Positions 12,701-24,051 of a stretch of DNA of 64,000 bases are shown in pieces. The position numbers and the translations under genes were made by a program. The first letter of the stretch is position 1. Every line of letters starts with the position of its first letter. The stretch is from the NCBI GenBank assembly GCA_951394045.1, contig OX595988.1, forward strand, positions 1,574,501 to 1,638,500, in the 5' to 3' direction. The DNA is from Nitzschia sp. DOCU1. Taxonomy: Eukaryota > Bacillariophyta > Bacillariophyceae > Bacillariales > Bacillariaceae. Under the pieces are notes generated by a model that saw nothing but the letters and a program-made list of their open reading frames with translations, made no database searches and was not told where the DNA came from.

Positions 12701-12740
12701 CTTCACTCATTGTATTTTCTTCCCTTTCCATTAAACCCAT
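6749..12740 (-). CDS. TRF4-like non-canonical poly(A) polymerase, very long
   Basis: Four exons on the complement: 12386-12740, 10600-12128, 9035-10528 and 6749-8956. They join in frame to 1,861 residues. The catalytic core begins at the end of exon 3 and continues in exon 4 with YGSCATDLDLPSSDLDLVV, the GS...DxD signature of the DNA polymerase beta-like fold; the third metal ligand is in LLKVDITF. The central domain (KFSRRVVEEFSKETGL, then PFSGGLSSYALLLL) and a PAP-associated segment (GKLLMHFLLFYG) follow. Relatives in the PAPD5/TRF4 group add short oligo(A) or mixed tails to nuclear RNAs as part of surveillance. Two oddities are seen. About 1,060 residues of acidic Ser/Thr/Ala-rich sequence precede the core. 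About 260 Lys/Ser-rich residues (roughly 7350-8110) separate the central domain from the PAP-associated segment. The 5' exons rest on splice consensus and frame only, so they could be wrong. Confidence 0.8.
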
Positions 12741-13904
12741 GGAGGATCCCCTTTTGTTTTGTCTGTGTTTGTTTCTTCTCGTACGATTTCGCCTAGTATT
12801 CCTCTTTGACTTTGTTGTAGTAGTCTCCTCGCCGGCTGCTGCTGCTCCTCCGCCAGCGCTGCCACCACTACCGCTATGGACGTTCTCTTTTCTTGGCGAT
12901 GAAATTTTGAAAGAAAACTTGTTTGAAGAATAACTACACCTTCAAGTACGTCTCTCTCGCCTTGTTACAGCTGCAAAGAGGCGCAAGAATCGGGTGGTCG
13001 TCCTGCTATTTTGTGTAGGAGCGAGAGGATGGGGTCGGTGGGGGAACGGAGTGGCGTTGTTTGTGCTGCCGCGCCACTGGCATAAAAAAAATCGATAGGA
13101 GCGATTGGAAAAGAACGGCGGAAGCGAGCGGGGGCCACCCGTTGGAAATTAGAGGGAAGGGCGCCACACACCTCGGCTTCCGGAAACATCAACGCAAAAG
13201 GAACGCAAAAGACAAAAAGCGAGAGCGAAAGCGGGCGAAGGAAAGACAGACAGAGTGTGCACGAGTGAGTCAACGAAACATAGTAATATCCATGGTATTT
13301 ATTTTACGTATAAACATTTGTTAATCAATCTCCAAACTACTACCGGTAGAGTGGTAGCCTGGTATAGCGTACCACTAATTGTACTACTATTAGCGGGTAA
13401 AAAAGCGACAAAGAAAGGTTGTTTAAATCGAAAGCTACCTTGACCACTAGAAAACGGCCGAGAACGACAACTGTCACTTTAGAACAAAAGCCGATTGACC
13501 TTTCATCGGCATTGGCAAACAGCGAAGCTTGCCTTGTGTTGAAAGACCGCGCTACTATCATATGCTGCCAGCTACTTTCCAATAAAATATCAGGAAGATG
13601 AATGAATTGTGTATATCGTACTGGCGCTGAATTGTCTTGTCGAAGGTTAGTATTGCCAAGTTCTGCCATTGAAAATCGACGACCCAGCGAGTTGCCTGTT
13701 CTGAGCATCCAGATGTGTTCAAAGTATAGATAGTATTATTATGATAAGAAAGATAAATGAGAAGTTTCTTTTCTGGGAGGCAATTACGATACACACGTTA
13801 TTTGAATACGTAACACTACCCGATTGGCGTTTTCATGCACCTCCACTGTCAGGGGGTCGCCATTTGCCCGCTTCGTCATTTTGAACTGCAATGACGGATT
13901 AACA
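12741..13904. other. divergent intergenic region, nothing recognised
   Basis: Separates the start of the TRF4-like gene (minus) from the start of the ARM-like gene (plus), so it should hold both promoters. Several short open frames are present; none has a recognisable domain or a clear exon structure. No TATA-like element or RNA gene stands out. Confidence 0.4.
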
Positions 13905-15493
13905 ATGAGTGGGGTACCAATGACCTCGAAAATGGACCCAAATCAACTTTTCAAAGATTCAATTGCTGTCATGGAAGGTAAGAGAAAGAGCGATAGAGCG
14001 AGATTCTGCTGTTGGTAAAACTCGAATCGTTCCAAACCGGTTTGTTGTTGTATGCAGATATCATGGCAGAATGCGATCCAGTTAAGCTGATGCACCACTT
14101 TATGAGGGCTTTGCTCGCATTTAACCACGACTTTCAGGATGTACACAATAAACTCGTAATCAGTGGCATGGATAGAGTTCTAGTAGAATGCCTCGATGCG
14201 GCCGTCAGGGACCCCAAACGCATTGAAGCAATCGAACCCATTTGCCAACTTCTTTTGATGCTATACCGCTGTGGCGACGAACAATTTCAGGACTCCATTG
14301 CAATCGTAGGAGGCGACTTGTTTCCACCATTACTTGCAAGTGTTTTCATCAAGGACTGGAAAGACAAGCAGTGCCCGTCTGCCATGGCGCTGATGGAGCG
14401 AATGAATCAAATCGAACTCGGCCTCCGTGACGTGCCGTGGTCCCATTCCCTTCTAGAAATCTTTCGAGAGGTCATCGACAATGTCGACCCGACTTCTCAT
14501 GTTGAACCTCTCTCCTTCATCATGACGTGGCTAGTCGAAGGTTTGTTGCTTCGTACAAAGACCAACAAGCATTATTTGATGAACCATCCAGGAATATTCG
14601 ACTCCATCGTGACAAAGTTCGCTGAAACATTCCGGCCTGGGTGTCCAGTCAATCTAAACTTGAGTCGATTTACCAGGATTTTGAGCGAAGCCCCTGCCAA
14701 CCGATCGATCATGGTCCAAAGGAGCGAGTTTCTCCGACTGGTCTTCCTGCTGTATCATGACAATTGTGTCAACACAAAGATCGAAGTTTTTAAAACCTTG
14801 GCGCTCGTGGCACTTGATCAAACAGGAAGGGCGAAGGTTTTTGCCTTCCTGGACCATAAGTTTATCGACATTTCCATTCAAACGCTTGACAACCCAGATT
14901 TGGCCTCGTGCTCACTGACGTTCCTGAATGTGATAGCACTCCACATTTCTGGCAAAGTCATACTGTCGAAACGCCCTGCTTTGTTGACCGACCTGGCGAA
15001 ACATGCCAACCTAGAGGCGGGGCACTCGATCCTTGCGGCAGCGGCCATCGGCCAGCTGTCCAAGACGTTATCAGTCAACAGCCGTACCGAGGAATGTGGC
15101 TTGCTCGATACGGTCTTGCAGCTTTGTAGTGCGAAGGATCACCGAGTTCGACTTATTGGGGCGTGTACTCTGCTTGATCAGGTGCAGAATCGGCCCGCCT
15201 GCGGTTTCTTCCTTGTGCATGTGCCGGAGGCGACCGACGCTCTCGCTACGATGGCAAAGGATGATAACACCGATGTCAGGGCGATGGCAGCTATGGTCCT
15301 AGCAAAGTTGGCATCGAGCCCACTCAATATTCAAGCCATTGCCAGAAACAAATTACTTCTGGGCGCCCTTGCTGAGACTGCGATAAGGCCGAGCGCCCAC
15401 TCAAAGGACACGGCCGCGCAACAGCACGCCGTTTTTGCCATATTGCGACTTGTCATGCGCCAGAGGCCCATCGAGACGGTTGCAAAGCAGTAG
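13905..15493 (+). CDS. ARM/HEAT-like helical repeat protein
   Basis: Exons 13905-13977 and 14058-15493 give 502 residues, joined in phase 1 across GTAAGA...TATGCAG. The start is the first ATG in frame (MSGVPMTSKMDPN); the frame is open further upstream only from a non-ATG codon. The protein is a series of amphipathic helices with many leucines and alanines. In the C-terminal part (for example LLQL, LIGACTLL, VRAMAAMVLAKLASS) they follow the spacing of armadillo or HEAT repeats. The N-terminal half resembles proteasome-assembly or regulatory helical scaffolds such as 26S non-ATPase subunit 5 in general layout, but I cannot confirm that. It has no signal peptide or membrane segment. It probably acts as a protein-binding scaffold in cytosol or nucleus. 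Confidence 0.72.
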
Positions 15494-15919
15494 CACGCCA
15501 TTCAGTCGTTGTCTGAGTGCGCTGCATCAGGTGATAAAGAGCAAAAACCCAGGCAAACCGCACCTGAGGTGCTGATCGTCCTTCGTCTTACGAACACCTA
15601 GGGCAGACGCAACGAGAGCAAGAATGCGGAAGAACATAACGAATAGCACATTTACAAGAAAGCACGGGAAACATAAGACCAAACAACATATCTCCCAATC
15701 TTCGTAGCCCGAAACTAGACGTTCAAACGCAATCAGACACCAAAAGTACTGCAATGCGAAATCAAGCAATCCCAAGATTGTCTGAAACTGGTCTAAGGTC
15801 GACTTCTCTACAAAGGGTCCTAACCAAAACACATCCGATCCAAGTATGCATTCAACAGCTCCGCCATTCCAGAGCACCCCAACCTCGACTCAATCCGTAG
15901 CCTCCTTCTTACCTTATAG
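15494..15919. other. gap between convergent genes
   Basis: Holds the 3' ends of the ARM-like gene and the PRP40 gene. A minus-strand open frame of 116 codons (15527-15877) encodes hydrophobic sequence, but it has no recognisable family and lies where both 3' UTRs are expected, so I do not call it a gene. Confidence 0.4.
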
Positions 15920-18530
15920 CTATGTGTCGCCTTCGTCTTGGCTCCCTCCATCATTCGCAACCACAACTGGAGGGTTGTTTTCAAGTGAATCATCTGTGTT
16001 GTCCTGAGATGTCGGCTCGTCGACGCCGTTCGTCGTTCTAGTTCCACCGTTGGAATGAGCGTCGTCACTTTCACCCTCATCGGGGGCGGGCTCCAAGTTG
16101 GGGGGCGCCGCAGCTTCATCATCATTCATTTCGCCTTCCTCGATGATTTCTCCTTCATCCTCGCTCGAGTCTTCTTGAACAGCACGTCGCTGCGTGCTAC
16201 GCTGACCGGAGTTGCTTGCAATGGAAACTAACTCTTCCAAATACAGGCGGGCCGTCGACACTGGGTCTTCCCTATTGATGATGCGTCTCGTGTCTGCATA
16301 TATATCCTGCGAATATTCAGCTTCCTTCAGAAGCAGCTTAGTGAAGTCGTCCAGGGTGGTATCAGGTTTGACCACAATATCCTTTTTGTCGGCTTGACCG
16401 ACCAGCCGCGAAAGAAATGCTCTCTCTCGCCTATACAGGTCGTCCCATTCGTCAACATACTCTTCAAAAAGTTCACGGGGTGCATCTCGATCTTGAGCCA
16501 AAACTGGAGCAAAAGCATCCTCGGATGCGACAAACTCCTCGACACTCCTCCATCGGGTATACGGCCTAATGATTCCGTTGACCGCCAAACGTTTCAAAAC
16601 GTCTCGGTAGGCTTCCCGCTGCGCTTTCTCTGCTCTTCGACGAGCATCTCGGATGCGGCGCCTCTTGTCGTCTTCTGCGGCTTGAAGCTCGATGACAAAG
16701 TCAGCAAACAGCAGCTGCCTGTCAGAGTCCGTCAGCTGCGGTGAGATTTTGAAACGGGGGTCTTCCTTGTCAAGGTCTGACAGCGACGATATGAACAATT
16801 CCCTACCGCAAACCAAAGAACAACGCCGTTGAGTCATAGCGAGGACAACAGCCTTCCAACGAGATCGTGACTTACCACGTCGATGCAAACGTGAGAATAC
16901 CCGCTTCCTCTTTTTCGCTAAGAAAAGAATTGAACGCCTCCTGGGCCTCTCGCTTTTTGTTCCGCTTCTTCCGCTCGTCACGCTTTCGGAGTTCTTCGCA
17001 GAAATCTAAAAAGAGGCCCTCTCGTGTTTCCTCGTCGGCAACGGCGTGAAACCGATCGTCTTTGGACAAGGCTGACCGGACATCTGAAAATCGAGATGTT
17101 AACGCGGAAAATCCAGATACTGTTTGAAGTACATCCGTCAAGAGTTGCCCGAATGCTTCCTTAGCCCGGATCCTTTCTTCTCGTTCCTGTTTCTTTAACT
17201 CGTTCGTGCGTTTTGTTTGATACTCCGCTAACGCTTGTCGACGTTCACCCACCGACAAGATGTTGTCGAACGACTCCCATCTCGCATCCGTCGAGCAGTA
17301 CTTGGAAACTTCGTTCCACTTTTGAGACGGAGAAATTCCCTTGGCCAGAAGAAGTCCTTTGAACGCTGCAATAGCTTCGTCTTTGCTAGAGTACGAGGAT
17401 TCTTGTAAGGGAGTCTTTTTCCTTTTCTTTTTGGGCGGTGTGTCGGAACGTTCATCGGATGCTGTTGTTTCGGTTGGAGACTGAAAGCCAGGAGGCTTCT
17501 CCCACGTTGTGGTGACTCCGTCTGAGTAATACTTCTTGCCAGTTGACGGGTCCTCGTATTCGTTCCACTTTTGACTAGAAGTTGCATTGGGTGGGTCCTT
17601 TTTCGCGAGTGCGTCGGGTTTTGTATATGTACTTTGCTTGAGGATCGGGTTGTGATAATATTTGACTCCAGTCGGGGCGGTGAATTCTGCCCACGCATCA
17701 TCGATCTGCTGCTGCGTTGGCACCGCAGTTCGGGCGGCTGGTGCTGCTGGTATTGGAGCTGTAGGAGCTGAATAGGCCATGTAAGTCGCCGGTGATGAAG
17801 TCATCGCAGGCCTTGTAGCGGTGGTAGCTGGGACCGGCATTTGTACATGATGAGGCTGTCCAGGCGGGAAATGGTTGACAGAAGGAGCTGTAGCGATTTG
17901 CTGCCTCTGCTGTGGCATGTGGGGCGGAGGCAGACGAGTGAGCGGTGGAGGTGCCATAGGAGGTGGGTGAGGAGGATAAGCAGGTTGCATAGGCGGTGGT
18001 GGAACATGAGGAGGGGGGTGTCCCAGCATGTGGTGGGGAGGAGGATTGTGCATGCCAGGTCTCGCTTGAGGAAAGCGACCCGGCGGCCCACCGCGTGGCG
18101 GGGGAGGAGGAATGTTTGGACCGACATTCGGTGGTAAAGGCGGCCCCCTTCCCATCGCATGTGGGGGTCGTCCAGGTGGCCCTCGACCACCATGCATCAT
18201 GTCCCCCATCCCAAAGTTGTTAGGGCTGCGTTGGGGCATTCCGCCTCTTCCCATGGGACCTCTCATCGGCGGTGCACCACGCCCAAGCATTCCGTTCGGC
18301 GGAGGCGGCCCACGCCCGGGAGGCCCTCTTCCCATCATAGGACCTGGTGGTGGCCCTCGTCCAGGTTGGAAGGGAGGTCTAGGCCCTCCCCGGCCGTGAA
18401 ATCTTCCTGGGGGAGGTCCTCGCCCCATGTCTCGATTTGGCGGCGGTCGCCCAGGGCCACCCCGAGCGAATCTGGGGTCAAAAGGCCGGCCCGCATTAGG
18501 CCCAGGGGGACCGGGAAAGTTTCTCTTCAT
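15920..18530 (-). CDS. PRP40: pre-mRNA processing factor 40 (PRP40/FBP11-like)
   Basis: Exons on the complement are 16876-18530 and 15920-16802 (845 residues), joined in phase 2 (GTAAGT...GGTAG). The first 260 residues are extreme Pro/Gly/Arg/Met-rich sequence. Two WW domains follow: AWAEFTAPTGVKYYHN... and KWNEYEDPSTGKKYYSDG...TTTWEKP. Four FF domains come next, starting near EAIAAFKGLL, KEAFGQLL, QEAFNSFL and EAYRDVLKRL. The intron falls inside the third FF domain. The C-terminus is acidic. PRP40 is a U1 snRNP-associated factor: its WW domains bind proline-rich branch-point proteins and its FF domains bind splicing factors and the polymerase II tail, bridging the two ends of an intron. The start ATG is at 18528-18530; the frame is open a few codons further but only from non-ATG codons. 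Confidence 0.92.
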
Positions 18531-19894
18531 CGTCACAGAAAGAGAGACGCTGTTCACTCTGGTCGCTGCGTGTCACTTCGCGACGCCGCAAAGAAGTCAC
18601 AGCAATTTTGTTCCGATATCTTAATTTCACGCCTCGACAACACTAAGCCATCAAAGCTGTCATGAATGATTTGGTGGACTTAGTAGTGGGAGAAATGGCT
18701 ACAACACCCCATTCAGGTGCTGCCTTATCTATGTAGAAGAGGATTAGCGTTTGAAGACAACAGTGACAGTGCCATCATTCACGGTCCCGTGTTGTGCTTG
18801 TCCTTCTACATACATGTTTCGCGTTCGGTGGTTGTCGTTTTTTACCCCATCATTCCATTCGTTTGCTTGGATCTTTCGTGAGAGATGTACCACCGACGTC
18901 TGTCATGGTACCGGAATGTTCTGTCAGTCACAAAGGAATTGATGAAAGTAGTCATAGTAGTCCACTGTTTAAAAATCCAATTGGTCCATACCTTGCGAGC
19001 CGGCGCGCCGCCTCGACTTCCCTCCGAAAATGTTCAACCAAAAAAGTTCAACAACCCCCACAACAAGTCGAGACGACGACTCGATTGCCTGGGATTGAGA
19101 GGGATCGTCGTTGCATTCAGAGCCGGTTTCCCCACCGCATGGTAAGTTTACTGCCACTTGCTGGATGAGTTGTATGATGATGAAATTCGATTGTCTCGCT
19201 TGCTGTTCCTGTCATCCCTTGCGACGATGCAATGCGGAATTCTTTTTGCGAGAGTTGGGAACAGGGCGTGTCAGGTCGTCAACCGCGAGGATACCATCGT
19301 GTCGCGTTGTTTGCGTGGTGAAAATCAAGTGGTCCGACGGGTCGATTCTGCGAATCTTCGCTGTTCTCCGCGCGCATATGTTGAGTTGAAGTTGGTGTCG
19401 TCATGAACAGCTGTATCATGGCGCAGAGATGGGGATTGGTGGGGAGCCTCGAACGCGTTGACGCAATATTCGTGACTGTTCTATCCCGTATGGCTCATTA
19501 TTCGCTCTTTTTTGGATTCCATAATCGATCGGCATCATTTTTTCGAAAAGGACCCGATTGTTGAAGTACCCAAGCTGTTACGCACCTAGTAGGATTTCTA
19601 CGTGGTCCAGGTAATTGACATATCCATCACACTTTGTTGGGGATCGCGCTGTGTGCTTCGAGCCCCTTTCCGCCCCCTTGGCTATCGAATTTGCCGAATT
19701 TGGCTCCCTCTTCAACCCACCCATCACCAAAGCAAGTAGTAAGGAGTGATTGGCTTTGGACTTGAAAGGGTTCTAGTCTCTTCAATATACTTTGTCGGCG
19801 TGTTTTCTGCTCCGATTGATTATATTGTTGGCCTTGCGACATTTGACCCCCAACCAGAACAAACTCCTTATTCATTGGTGACAGAATCATTGCA
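18531..19894. other. divergent intergenic region, 1.36 kb
   Basis: Lies between the starts of PRP40 (minus) and the GKWT-domain gene (plus). Three overlapping plus-strand frames at about 18750-19400 are open, and a GTAAGT follows CCGCATG at 19141, so a non-coding 5' exon of the downstream gene is possible. None of the frames shows a domain. I see no RNA gene. Confidence 0.35.
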
Positions 19895-21604
19895 ATGATT
19901 TCCAACCGCTCCAACGAAAGTTCCAGCTCCGAGCCTTCATCGTATCAACACATGGAGCAAACATTGTCGAGGGTTACTGCGAAAGCTGGTGAAGATACGC
20001 AAGAGATCAAATCGGACAATGCTTTCTCAAGTCAGGAAAACAACGACAGAAAGGAGGCCTTTTCAAACGACAAAGTGGAGGAAGCCATGGACACGCCAGG
20101 ACAATTCGACGATTCTGCTCCACACGTCCACTTGACCGGGCAACACGAAAGTGGAACCGAGGACGGGGAACTCGAGCCCAATGAAAAGTTGGGAGAGGCA
20201 GCTTCTGGGAGCGCATTGGGATCATCGCAAACGGGACCGGGTCCAGTAGTGGATGGAGCAACTTGTAACTCCGTGGCTCTGGAACCTCCGCCATCTGAGC
20301 AGCTTCCCAAGGACGAGAAGACAGAGCTGAGGCCCTTGGCTCCTTCTATCGGCGAGTACGCGTCGGAGGCACAAGAGGCTGCATCACCGCACATTTTGGC
20401 CGACCGAGAGATATCTCAGGTACGTAGGCACCACCTAACGGTTGTACTACAGTAGGCTCTGGCTGGTTCATGCCGCGTGGCTAATATGTTGCCATCTTCT
20501 CACTTTTTCTTCTCACTTTCGATGACTTCATGCTGCATCTCCAGGAGTCCCACTCGCCCGATATGCATGACGCGATGGACACGGACGGGGGGAGCCGATC
20601 TTCGCCGTCATCGAACTCAAGTCGGAATGGTCCAGACGCAACGTCGAAAGGGCCAAGCTCAAAGTCTGGGTCCACGCTTCGCCGTGGGAAGTGGACAGTC
20701 GAAGAGGAAACCTATGTTGCTCGTGTCATTCAAGATTTCAACTCTGGTTTCCTGAACGCTCCAGCGGGTACCACGCTACGCAGCTATCTTTCGGAGAAAC
20801 TGCAATGCGATCCTATGCGTATCACCAAGAAGTTCACGGGGGATGCTTGCATCGGTAAGCGGGTGTTTCATCCTGCAGTAAGAAGTGCGGCAAATGCTGC
20901 AGCAATAGACAAGGCGCAGGTAAGCATGGACTTTCTGGTGTGATTGATCACTAATATATAGGCTCATAACCCTGGTTCCTCCGTAGGCTGAACTTGACAC
21001 GTTGGAACGAAGATGGCGACGACGCCTGGAGATGCAGCAACGAGAATCAGCAAAGAAGGCTGCAGCTTCCGCCGCGGCCGCGAATGCGGCCACTGGTGGC
21101 ATGAGAGACCACGACATGATTCAAGGAGTTCCTGTTGCCCTCCTGAGCAGTGCAGGCCAAGGCACCGGCCCGAACGGTGGGCACATAGGCCAAAGTGTTG
21201 TCACCCAGGCTGCATCCTGGTTAGATCGTGCGAATGCAATTCTGAAGGGAAACCATATCCACAACTTGCTGATTGGGCCGTCCCTCGGATCGATCGAGCA
21301 AACTGCGGGCGAATCTATCGATTCCATGCCCAACGCCGAGATTGAAAACCAGATGAAGGAAGTGCAGCGACTCTTATACGAAGGCCCTCAGATTCAAATG
21401 ACAACGGCGGGTCTCCCGAATCTTTTAGCTACAGGCCAGAGAACTAGTGGTACGCTGGACGGCGGTCCTCCGAGCCCACCGGAGCCCGCTGACAAGCGAA
21501 TGCGCACTGGTGGTACAATTTCTGGTGCTGAAGATGCCGAGGCTCTTGTCGGCTTTCTACGCAGCGTCCGAGCATCTGCGGCAGCCGGTAGTGAATCGTC
21601 GTAA
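19895..21604 (+). CDS. nuclear protein with a GKWT-type (SANT-like) domain
   Basis: Exons 19895-20419, 20545-20919 and 20987-21604 give 505 residues; both introns are phase 0 with good GT and AG sites. Residues about 220-285 hold a conserved block that begins RRGKWTVEEETYVARVI and includes TTLRSYLSEKLQCDPMRITKKF and GDACIGKRVF. I recall many uncharacterised diatom proteins with this block; its start resembles the first helix of Myb/SANT domains. A coiled, Arg/Ala-rich stretch follows (LERRWRRRLEMQQRESAKKAA). The first exon is acidic and Ser/Glu-rich. The C-terminus carries a short KRMRTGG that could serve as a nuclear localisation signal. A role in DNA binding or transcription is an inference from the SANT resemblance only. 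Confidence 0.78.
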
Positions 21605-21966
21605 TGTGTCTTTTCTTTACCTGGATTTTTGCTATTCCACGATTTTTCCACAGAAAGTCCAAGAGAAACGACGCTGTTGCCATATTCCAATCAATCCGCT
21701 GCTAGCGACATGTACATTAAACAAAGCGGGCTGAGAACGAATCGACGACTGAGACATCGAAGAGGAACTGGTTGGGGGTGCTATGCTGTTGATGGGTAAG
21801 GCCACCACGATGACAACAATTGCGGATGACTACCCAGCGCCCCTCCCATTTAGGACTACTGTTCCCTGCGAATGCACACAACCCAAGAATCATCCAAGAC
21901 CTAACGTAGACAAAGACCTAGAGAACCATCAAGATCGATAAATTATCGCTCTAGGTACGCTGTTGC
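21605..21966. other. gap between convergent genes
   Basis: Carries the 3' UTRs of the GKWT-domain gene (plus) and the SEC12-like gene (minus). Nothing else is recognised. Confidence 0.4.
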
Positions 21967-23286
21967 TTAGTACGGCGGCACTACAATTCCTGGCCTTGTT
22001 GCAGGGGCCAGTAAGACCTCGTGCCGAATGCATTCCAGAGTTTCGCTGAAACCGCTACTAAGAGAGATGTAAAGGTCACGGTCTCCACATTTGTCGCGGA
22101 TTTCATTAGCAACAGGATACAATATCCAGCCCCAAACTGCAAGCTTGAGAAAGGAATGCAACATCGACTTGAAGGTAGCATCTGATGGCGTGCGAGATTT
22201 GGATCGTCGCTCCAATGTCAACCATGCCAACTGACTATCCGCCGACGCCGAGAGCGCATGCATTTGGACGCCGTCACTTTCTTCGTCACAAGCAAGTGGT
22301 ACCGGAAAAGGCCTCGCGGCAATGCAAGTGACAGGCAAATCATGTACTTCTTGAAACGTTTTGAGCGGCCTCCACCGTTCAACTCCCCACAAGATGATTG
22401 TTCCATCAGTTGCTCCCAGAGCCACCATTCCAGCGTCACCCGAAAGATTCATGGCTGAAACTGGGCAAGGACTACATTCGGTGCGCTCTACGCATTGATA
22501 CCCGTCCTGAGTGGCACCCCACTTGGATAAAAATGCCTTGCCTCGCCGCCCTGAAGCCACAGTGTAGACTAAATCTCCATTCAAATCTCCAAAAGCACAC
22601 CCCCGTACGAGAATTTGTTGCTGCCGCTTTGCAGGAGGCCCCTTGGGGTCGACGATAGAGCATTCTAAAATACCGATGCACTCTTCGCCTTGCCAGACAC
22701 GGGCAGTTCCATCCTTGGCCGAAGACACCAGCTTGTCTTCCCCTCTAGGAGCATACCCCACAGCACAGACGGCCTTGCCGTGTCCTTCCAAGGTGGCAAT
22801 GGGCAGTGAATTGTTTTCAAAGGCGTCCTCCGAGTTGTCCATGGCAAAAACTTTGATAGTTCCGCTTTCACATCCCACCGCCAATCGCGACGTCAACGAA
22901 TTAATGGCAATAGCATTGACACTGTCTCCCACCGATACCTCCTCGACAAGTTCGCCACGAGGCAAATTGTACACATGGACCTTACTTCCAAGACCTACAA
23001 AGAGTCGTAGTTGATTCGTAATGGGATTCTTCACCACTTGAACGGCAACCCCCACTTCTCCGCCCGAAGGAATGGCGAGCTCGCCAGTGGCGGTGGGCTG
23101 ATCCGGGCCTTTGGGTGGTTCAGCAGTTATGACAGTTATGGTATTCTTGACACCCGTCGCGGCAGACCCTCCACCACCGCAATGGGCGACAATGGAAGTG
23201 CCGTTGCCAGGATCTCCGTACCAGCAAATGCCGAACAAGGGCGTCGCCACGGCGTCAATGCGCGAAGGCGGTCGGGGTCGGGGCAT
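21967..23286 (-). CDS. SEC12: SEC12/PREB-like Sar1 guanine-nucleotide exchange factor
   Basis: A single exon of 439 codons starts at the ATG at 23284-23286. The N-terminus has the pattern of PREB/SEC12 (PLFGICWYGD, then GGGGSAATGVKN), including the glycine-rich loop that in yeast Sec12 binds potassium and contacts Sar1. WD-type blades follow (for example GTIKVFAMD, GTARVWQGEE, GTIILWGVE). Near the C-terminus a hydrophobic segment (FLKLAVWGWILYPVANEI) fits the single membrane anchor of the family, with a short tail after it. SEC12 proteins sit in the ER membrane and load Sar1 with GTP to start COPII vesicle formation. The tail after the membrane span, about 40 residues, would lie in the ER lumen. 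The product fits with SLY1 further along the window, but the two are not linked in an operon sense. Confidence 0.85.
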   Translation of the reverse strand: MPRPRPPSRIDAVATPLFGICWYGDPGNGTSIVAHCGGGGSAATGVKNTITVITAEPPKGPDQPTATGELAIPSGGEVGVAVQVVKNPITNQLRLFVGLGSKVHVYNLPRGELVEEVSVGDSVNAIAINSLTSRLAVGCESGTIKVFAMDNSEDAFENNSLPIATLEGHGKAVCAVGYAPRGEDKLVSSAKDGTARVWQGEECIGILECSIVDPKGPPAKRQQQILVRGCAFGDLNGDLVYTVASGRRGKAFLSKWGATQDGYQCVERTECSPCPVSAMNLSGDAGMVALGATDGTIILWGVERWRPLKTFQEVHDLPVTCIAARPFPVPLACDEESDGVQMHALSASADSQLAWLTLERRSKSRTPSDATFKSMLHSFLKLAVWGWILYPVANEIRDKCGDRDLYISLSSGFSETLECIRHEVLLAPATRPGIVVPPY

Positions 23287-24051
23287 TTCTCACGATACTA
23301 TACTACCAACAAAAAGCTGGGCTGTGACTTGTGTGATAATATGAGAGCAACGACGAGCGGAAAAGTTATGAAAGTCAACAGTCCTTGTTGCAATACATGG
23401 TAACTACAGGTATGATCATATCACACAAGGACGCGTTGCGAAATCCAAAACCAGCAAGGGGTGGGGGCGGGCGGAGAGCCGGACGTTTGGTCCAAATAGT
23501 CGAATTTCAAGTCAAAGTAGTCGCATGCTATTACGCCATCCAACAACTCTATGTGGTCGTGGCAGGATCGGCACTATGGGATTTGAGCCAAGGCTGCAAC
23601 AACCAACCAGGGATCCTACCAGAGTATACGCAGCCCAATATCAACAGAGGGGCTCGTGATTTGCACATTGTCCTTCATAATCTGCTGCCCCGCGCCCCGA
23701 TCTATTGGAGGAACAGTCCGCCGATAGATTACTGGAATATGACCGAAACATGATACAAGGTGGAACGGGACGAACTCGTGCGAACCAAGAGTGCTTGAAT
23801 CACCTGCTCCAAAAGACTGCGTCCAAAGAGGGATTGGAAAAGGCGGTTGACTGATGTGCGCAAATTGGCCAGCGGCCCGAGCTAGATCGGAACTTATCCT
23901 GCGATGGACGTCAATATAAGGTTTCGACGCGTGCTGTGTTCGACCATGATCTATGGCTACTGGAATAATATACTGTGTTTTATTGAGCCTCTACTCAGAA
24001 GTATAGCATATCTGAAATATCATCTCTTGACAGAGAAACAGCATGTCACTT
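23287..24051. other. intergenic, nothing recognised
   Basis: Lies upstream of the SEC12-like gene and downstream of the small membrane protein, both minus strand. A plus-strand frame of 122 codons (23385-23753) has no family signature and no plausible exon partners, so it is left out. Confidence 0.4.

Noticed and set aside
13824..13904. Extension of the ARM-like protein upstream of 13905
   Set aside because: The extra codons begin at TTG; the first ATG in frame is at 13905.
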